A DNA stretch of 64,000 bases from Candidatus Blastococcus massiliensis AP3 (GTDB lineage Bacteria > Actinomycetota > Actinomycetes > Mycobacteriales > Geodermatophilaceae), in contig NZ_HG931173.1 in assembly GCF_000582785.1 (NCBI RefSeq), forward strand, positions 557,282-621,281. The letters run 5' to 3'. A model generated the notes under the pieces. That model had not been told where the DNA came from, ran no database searches, and saw nothing but the letters and a program-made list of their open reading frames with translations. Below, piece after piece: positions 58,422 through 64,000 of the stretch (its first letter is position 1; each line of letters begins with the position of its first letter). The translations under genes were made by a program, and so were the position numbers.

Positions 58422-58930
58422 CAGGCCATGCCCCCGACACCCGCACCTGCGGTCACCACGGCGAGCCCGGCGGTGTTGCGCCGGCTGACGACCAGCTCCA
58501 ACCACAGCAGGAAGACCTGGTGGTCGAGGGGCACCTCCGGAGCGGCGGTCAGCGTCGCCAGCGGCGACCAACCGCCGGTGGAGCCGCTGTGCGCGACCTG
58601 CTGCCCGCCAGCGAGGAAGCGGTGGGTGGCCTTCCAGTACGACAGGGTCGCCACCTCGACCTGCGTGCCCTCGAGGTCGGCCGACCAGGTGCCCTTCCAG
58701 TACGAGACCTGCCGCGCCCGCAGCCGCGCCGTGCCCTGGGGGTCGACCGTCCAGCGGCCGGCGAGCTCGCCCTTCCGCCTGCTGAACAGCCACTGGCGCA
58801 CACCGACGACCGCCGTGGCCTGCTCCTTCCAGTTGGACGTCCGGAGGGCGGCCACGACGGCACCGTCGCGGAGGACGGGGACGACGCCCTTCTCCGTGCC
58901 GGCCGTGCCGGCCCTGCCCACTTCGAGCAC
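58421..58930 (-). CDS. Hypothetical protein upstream of dnaG
   Basis: 169 residues from GTG 58930 with GGAGGG upstream. Trp-rich beta pattern (SNWKEQATAVVGVRQWLF, VSYWKGTWSADLEG, LSYWKATHRF) reminiscent of a small beta-barrel. No known family recognised. Coupled to dnaG by a 4-base overlap. Confidence 0.75.
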   Translation of the reverse strand: MLEVGRAGTAGTEKGVVPVLRDGAVVAALRTSNWKEQATAVVGVRQWLFSRRKGELAGRWTVDPQGTARLRARQVSYWKGTWSADLEGTQVEVATLSYWKATHRFLAGGQQVAHSGSTGGWSPLATLTAAPEVPLDHQVFLLWLELVVSRRNTAGLAVVTAGAGVGGMA

Positions 58931-58941
58931 GCCGTCCCTCC

Positions 58942-59565
58942 TCAGCCGATCCCGGGCGCGCCGGCGACGCTCTCGCCGGTCGCGCGGTAGAGCAGGTACG
59001 CCGCCGTCTCGCGCATGATGTAGCGGAACTGCGTGACCCGAGTCTGCACTGCGGGCCCCTGACGGGTGGGTGAGCTCTCGGCCGCGATGCCGGCATCCTC
59101 CGCCATCCGCTCGGCGCGCATCGCGTGCCACGGATCGGTCACCAGGACGGCGCTGGACCAGCCGCGCTCCGAGAACGCGGCCGACACCACCCGCATGCTC
59201 TCCAGGGTGTCGACACCCTCGGGCACGGCGAGCAGCGCGTCCGCCGGGATGCCGGCCTGCGCCAGGTAGTCGCGGCCGGCCTCGGCCTCGGTGAACGCAT
59301 CGCCGGCCGCCTTGCCGCCGACCGTCACGATGACCGGCGCGACACCGGCCCCGTGGAGAGCGAGGGCGTGCTCGAGCCGCGCCTCGAAGATCGAGGACGG
59401 CACGCCGTTGTACTGCGCCGACCCCAGCACCACGATCGCGTCGGACGCCGGGCGGGAGTCCTGCCGGGCCGTCCACCAGATCGCCAGCGCGGTAGCGGCG
59501 ACGAGCAGCACCGCCGCCAGGACGGCGGCCACGACGACGCGACCCACCAAGCTCCGCACCCCCAC
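58942..59565 (-). CDS. YdcF/SanA-like DUF218 membrane protein
   Basis: 207 residues with an N-terminal helix (about 8-32) and the DUF218 core: AIVVLGSAQYNG, VTVGGKAAGD, ESMRVVS and LVTDPWHAMRAERMA. The family is linked to envelope barrier or vancomycin sensitivity in enterobacteria; the reaction is unknown. Confidence 0.88.
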   Translation of the reverse strand: MGVRSLVGRVVVAAVLAAVLLVAATALAIWWTARQDSRPASDAIVVLGSAQYNGVPSSIFEARLEHALALHGAGVAPVIVTVGGKAAGDAFTEAEAGRDYLAQAGIPADALLAVPEGVDTLESMRVVSAAFSERGWSSAVLVTDPWHAMRAERMAEDAGIAAESSPTRQGPAVQTRVTQFRYIMRETAAYLLYRATGESVAGAPGIG

Positions 59566-59632
59566 GCGTCATGGGTACCACGCCGGTCCGACCGGATGGG
59601 GCGCATGAGGACGGCGAGGCGCACCCTCGATG

Positions 59633-59647
59633 TGAGAATGGTTCTCA
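59633..59647. promoter_or_regulatory. Zur-like box
   Basis: TGAGAATGGTTCTCA, a perfect TGAGAA/TTCTCA dyad with a 3-base centre, 50 bases before the aztD start. It closely resembles actinobacterial Fur/Zur boxes (TGAAAATGATTTTCA type). Confidence 0.75.
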
Positions 59648-59697
59648 TTATCGGTTACGGTGCCTCCGACCCGTTCCCCCGATCGACCGGAGCACCT

Positions 59698-60990
59698 GTG
59701 CGCACCCGTCCCCTCTCTCCCCTCCGTGCCGTCGCCCTGTCGGCAGCGCTGCCGCTCGTCCTGGCGGCGGGCTGCGCGTCCGACGACGGCGACGAGGCCG
59801 CGGCCGCCCCCACGAGCGAGGCCGCCCCGCCCTCGACCGCTCCCAGCGAGGTCGGCGCCAGCGCCCCGCGGCTGGCACTGACGTACGACGGCGGCGTGCA
59901 GGTCCTCGACGCCATCACGCTCGAGGTTCTCGCCGACGAACCGATGGAGGGCTTCAACCGGCTCAACCCCGCCGGCGACGGCCGCCACTTCCTGATCTCG
60001 ACGCAGGGCGGGTTCCGGCTGCTCGACGCCGGCGCCTGGGCCGAACCGCACGGCGACCACGACCACTACTACACGGCCGCCCCCCAGCTCACCGACGTGC
60101 AGTTCCCGGCCGAGAAGCCGGGGCACGTGGTGGCGCACGCCGGCCGGACGGTGCTCTTCGACGACGGCACGGGCGAGGTCACCGCGTTCGACAGCGCCCA
60201 CATCGCCGACCCCGACGTCGAGATGCGGCAGTTCACCACGCCGGAGCCGCACCACGGCGTCGCCGTCGAGCTCGAGGACGGCACGATGCTCGTCTCCGAC
60301 GGCACGGAGGAGGAGCGCGCCGGCGTCCGCGTCCTCGGCCCCGACGGCGAGGAGATCGCCGCCCGGGACGACTGCCCCTCCGTGCACGGCGAGACCGTGG
60401 CCGGGGACGAGGCGATCGTCATCGGCTGCCAGGACGGCGCCGTGCTGTACAGCGGGGGCGAGCTCACCAAGATCCAGAGCCCGGACGCGTACGGCCGCAT
60501 CGGCAACCAGTTCGGAACCGAGGACTCACCGATCGTGCTCGGGGACTACGAGCGCAGCGCCGACGACCGGTCGAGCACCGTCGCGCTGATCGACACCACG
60601 ACCGCGTCCCTGCGCCTGGTCGAGCTCCCCGCGCCGTACTGGTACCAGTCGTTCGACCGGGGCCCGCACGGCGAGGGCCTCGTGCTCACCTACGACGGCC
60701 ACCTGCAGGTCATCGACGTCGTCACCGGCACCGTCACGCGATCGATCCCGGTGACCGGGCCCTGGGAGGAGTCCGACGACTGGCAGGACCCGCACCCGCA
60801 GGTCGTCGTCGTCGACGGCATCGCCTACGTGACCGAGCCCGCGACCCGGCGGATCCACGCCGTGGACATCGAGGGCGGCACGATCTGGAAGAGCGCCGAC
60901 CTCGAGGTGACGCCGAACGAGCTGTCCGGCGTCTCCGGGGACGTCGAGGAGCACGCCGAGCACGAGCACGAGGGCGAGCACGACGAGTGA
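59698..60990 (+). CDS. aztD: AztD-like periplasmic zinc chaperone (lipoprotein)
   Basis: 430 residues from GTG 59698; a long upstream frame is ignored because it runs under the DUF218 gene and lacks a signal. Signal with lipobox LAAGC, then a seven-blade beta-propeller pattern. His-rich HGDHDHYY near residue 120, HVVAHAG, EPHHGVAVE, a Cys pair (DDCPSVHGE, VIGCQDG) and a C-terminal [12 protein letters not shown] tail fit AztD, which hands zinc to AztC. Regulated by the Zur-like box. Confidence 0.88.
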   Translation: MRTRPLSPLRAVALSAALPLVLAAGCASDDGDEAAAAPTSEAAPPSTAPSEVGASAPRLALTYDGGVQVLDAITLEVLADEPMEGFNRLNPAGDGRHFLISTQGGFRLLDAGAWAEPHGDHDHYYTAAPQLTDVQFPAEKPGHVVAHAGRTVLFDDGTGEVTAFDSAHIADPDVEMRQFTTPEPHHGVAVELEDGTMLVSDGTEEERAGVRVLGPDGEEIAARDDCPSVHGETVAGDEAIVIGCQDGAVLYSGGELTKIQSPDAYGRIGNQFGTEDSPIVLGDYERSADDRSSTVALIDTTTASLRLVELPAPYWYQSFDRGPHGEGLVLTYDGHLQVIDVVTGTVTRSIPVTGPWEESDDWQDPHPQVVVVDGIAYVTEPATRRIHAVDIEGGTIWKSADLEVTPNELSGVSGDVEEHAEHEHEGEHDE

Positions 60991-61859
60991 CGCCGACCCG
61001 GACCCTCGGCGTCGCCGCCCTGACGGGTTGCCTCGCGTGCGGGCCGGCCGCGTGCGGCGACGGCCAGGACGGCGGCGCCGAGGGCCGGGTGCAGGTGGTG
61101 GCCACGTCCTACCCGCTGCAGTACGTGGCCGAGCAGGTGGGCGGCGACCTGGTGGCGGTGACGAACCTGACCCCGCCCGGCGGGGACAGCCACGGGCTGG
61201 AGCTCTCCCCGCGTGCCATCGCGACCCTGGGCGAGGCTGACGTCGTCGTCCACCTGTCCGGTGGTCTCCAGGCCTCGGTCGACGACGTCGTGGCCCAGGA
61301 GGAGCCCGAGCACCTGGTGGACGCAGCACCCCTGGCCGACCGCGGGGTCGATCCGCACTTCTGGCTCGACCCCGCTCGGCTGGCGGAACTCGCCGACGAG
61401 GTGGCCGACGAGTACTCGGCGGTCGACCCCGACCACGCGGCCGACTACGAAGCGCGGGCCGAGCGCCTGCGGTCCTCGCTGAGGGAGCTCGACGAGGAGT
61501 ACACCGAGGCGCTCGCCCCGTGCCGCGGGGCGACCCTGCTCGCCTCGCACGAGGCGTTCGGCTATCTCGCCGACCGGTACGGGCTCGAGCAGGTCGGCGT
61601 GGCCGGCCTCGACCCCCACGTCGAGGTCTCCCCCGCCCGGCTCCGCCAGGTGGCCGACGAGGTGCGGGACACCGGGGCTCGCACGCTCTTCTTCGAGGCA
61701 GCGGCGGGTCTGGGGGTGGCGGAGACGCTCGCTGCCGAGCTCGACCTCGGCACGGACGTGCTGCACCCGATCGAACGGGTCGCCCAGGACGACACCTATC
61801 CGGAGCTCATGACGGCCAATCTCGCCGCACTGGAACGCGGGCTGGTCTGCGGGGGCTGA
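60987..61859 (+). CDS. aztC: AztC/ZnuA-type zinc-binding lipoprotein
   Basis: 290 residues from GTG 60987, overlapping aztD. Signal with Cys (GPAACG). Cluster A-1 substrate-binding fold with zinc ligands in [35 protein letters not shown] and a Glu/Asp in FFEAAAG. The usual AztB permease and AztA ATPase genes are not adjacent; downstream is furA. Confidence 0.9.
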   Translation: MTPTRTLGVAALTGCLACGPAACGDGQDGGAEGRVQVVATSYPLQYVAEQVGGDLVAVTNLTPPGGDSHGLELSPRAIATLGEADVVVHLSGGLQASVDDVVAQEEPEHLVDAAPLADRGVDPHFWLDPARLAELADEVADEYSAVDPDHAADYEARAERLRSSLRELDEEYTEALAPCRGATLLASHEAFGYLADRYGLEQVGVAGLDPHVEVSPARLRQVADEVRDTGARTLFFEAAAGLGVAETLAAELDLGTDVLHPIERVAQDDTYPELMTANLAALERGLVCGG

Positions 61860-61888
61860 CGAGGGGCGTCCGCCGACCCTTTTCTTGA

Positions 61889-64000
<2,112 letters not shown>

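Noticed and set aside
56538-59096. 852-residue extended primase
   Set aside because: The extra N-terminus overlaps the hypothetical gene at 58421-58930 and precedes the normal primase start.
59571-61859. Apparent 762-residue protein spanning aztD and aztC
   Set aside because: Its first two thirds are an out-of-frame Arg-rich reading of aztD; only the last 290 residues (aztC) are real.

Overview
The window is very GC-rich DNA with dense, often overlapping genes and frequent GTG/TTG starts. It encodes a furA-katG pair, class E sortase, CmtR-type ArsR repressors, an FprB-type ferredoxin-NADP reductase and a SARP-type domain. All of this points to a high-GC actinomycete; a Geodermatophilaceae-like host is my guess and is not proven by the sequence.

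Layout. (1) Positions 1-55,554 look like one end and most of the body of an integrative, probably conjugative, element. It abuts the 3' end of a tRNA-Asn gene (55,555-55,627, minus strand), with a tyrosine integrase and an excisionase-like protein next to that tRNA. Its other end lies left of position 1. (2) Within the element, a transfer/pilus-type gene set occupies 1-2,765 (VirB2-like small membrane protein, degenerate MinD-like ATPase, helix-turn-helix protein) and 37,334-50,910 (Tad-like secretion ATPase, TadB/TadC, TadE-like proteins, pilin-like peptide, SAF protein, prepilin peptidase, LysM-SARP membrane protein, coiled-coil protein). (3) Between these two parts sits about 34 kb of cargo for extracytoplasmic redox, copper and cell-wall work: cupredoxin lipoproteins, YcnI, CopC/CopD, CtaG, a lone cytochrome oxidase subunit I, a ResA/ResB/ResC/CcdA cytochrome c maturation set, DsbA-like and VKOR proteins, Lnt, a DyP peroxidase, three M23 peptidases, an NlpC/P60 protein, a sortase, an AurF-like diiron protein and FprB. 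A CmtR-CtpG-CDF metal module lies inside this cargo and an IS3-family element interrupts it. A second Cd/Zn module (CadD, CDF, methyltransferase, ArsR) lies near the integrase. (4) From 55,628 on is ordinary chromosome: dnaG and neighbours, an AztD-AztC zinc pair behind a Zur-like box, furA and the start of katG.

The main observation is a shared 16-bp site, CTAC(T/G)A-N6-NTAG, in front of about a dozen transcription units of the cargo and only seen there. Two copies lie in the promoter region of a blaI gene that is coupled to a blaR-like M56 protease gene lacking the usual beta-lactam sensor domain. I infer that BlaI represses the whole cargo as one envelope/copper/cytochrome regulon, and that the M56 protease relieves repression on an unknown envelope signal.

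Integrated view: the island appears to bring its host a co-regulated package that handles copper, builds or repairs cytochrome c and oxidase centres, makes disulfides and remodels the wall, plus conventional ArsR-controlled Cd/Zn efflux. Function statements are from motifs read by eye; no database search was run.
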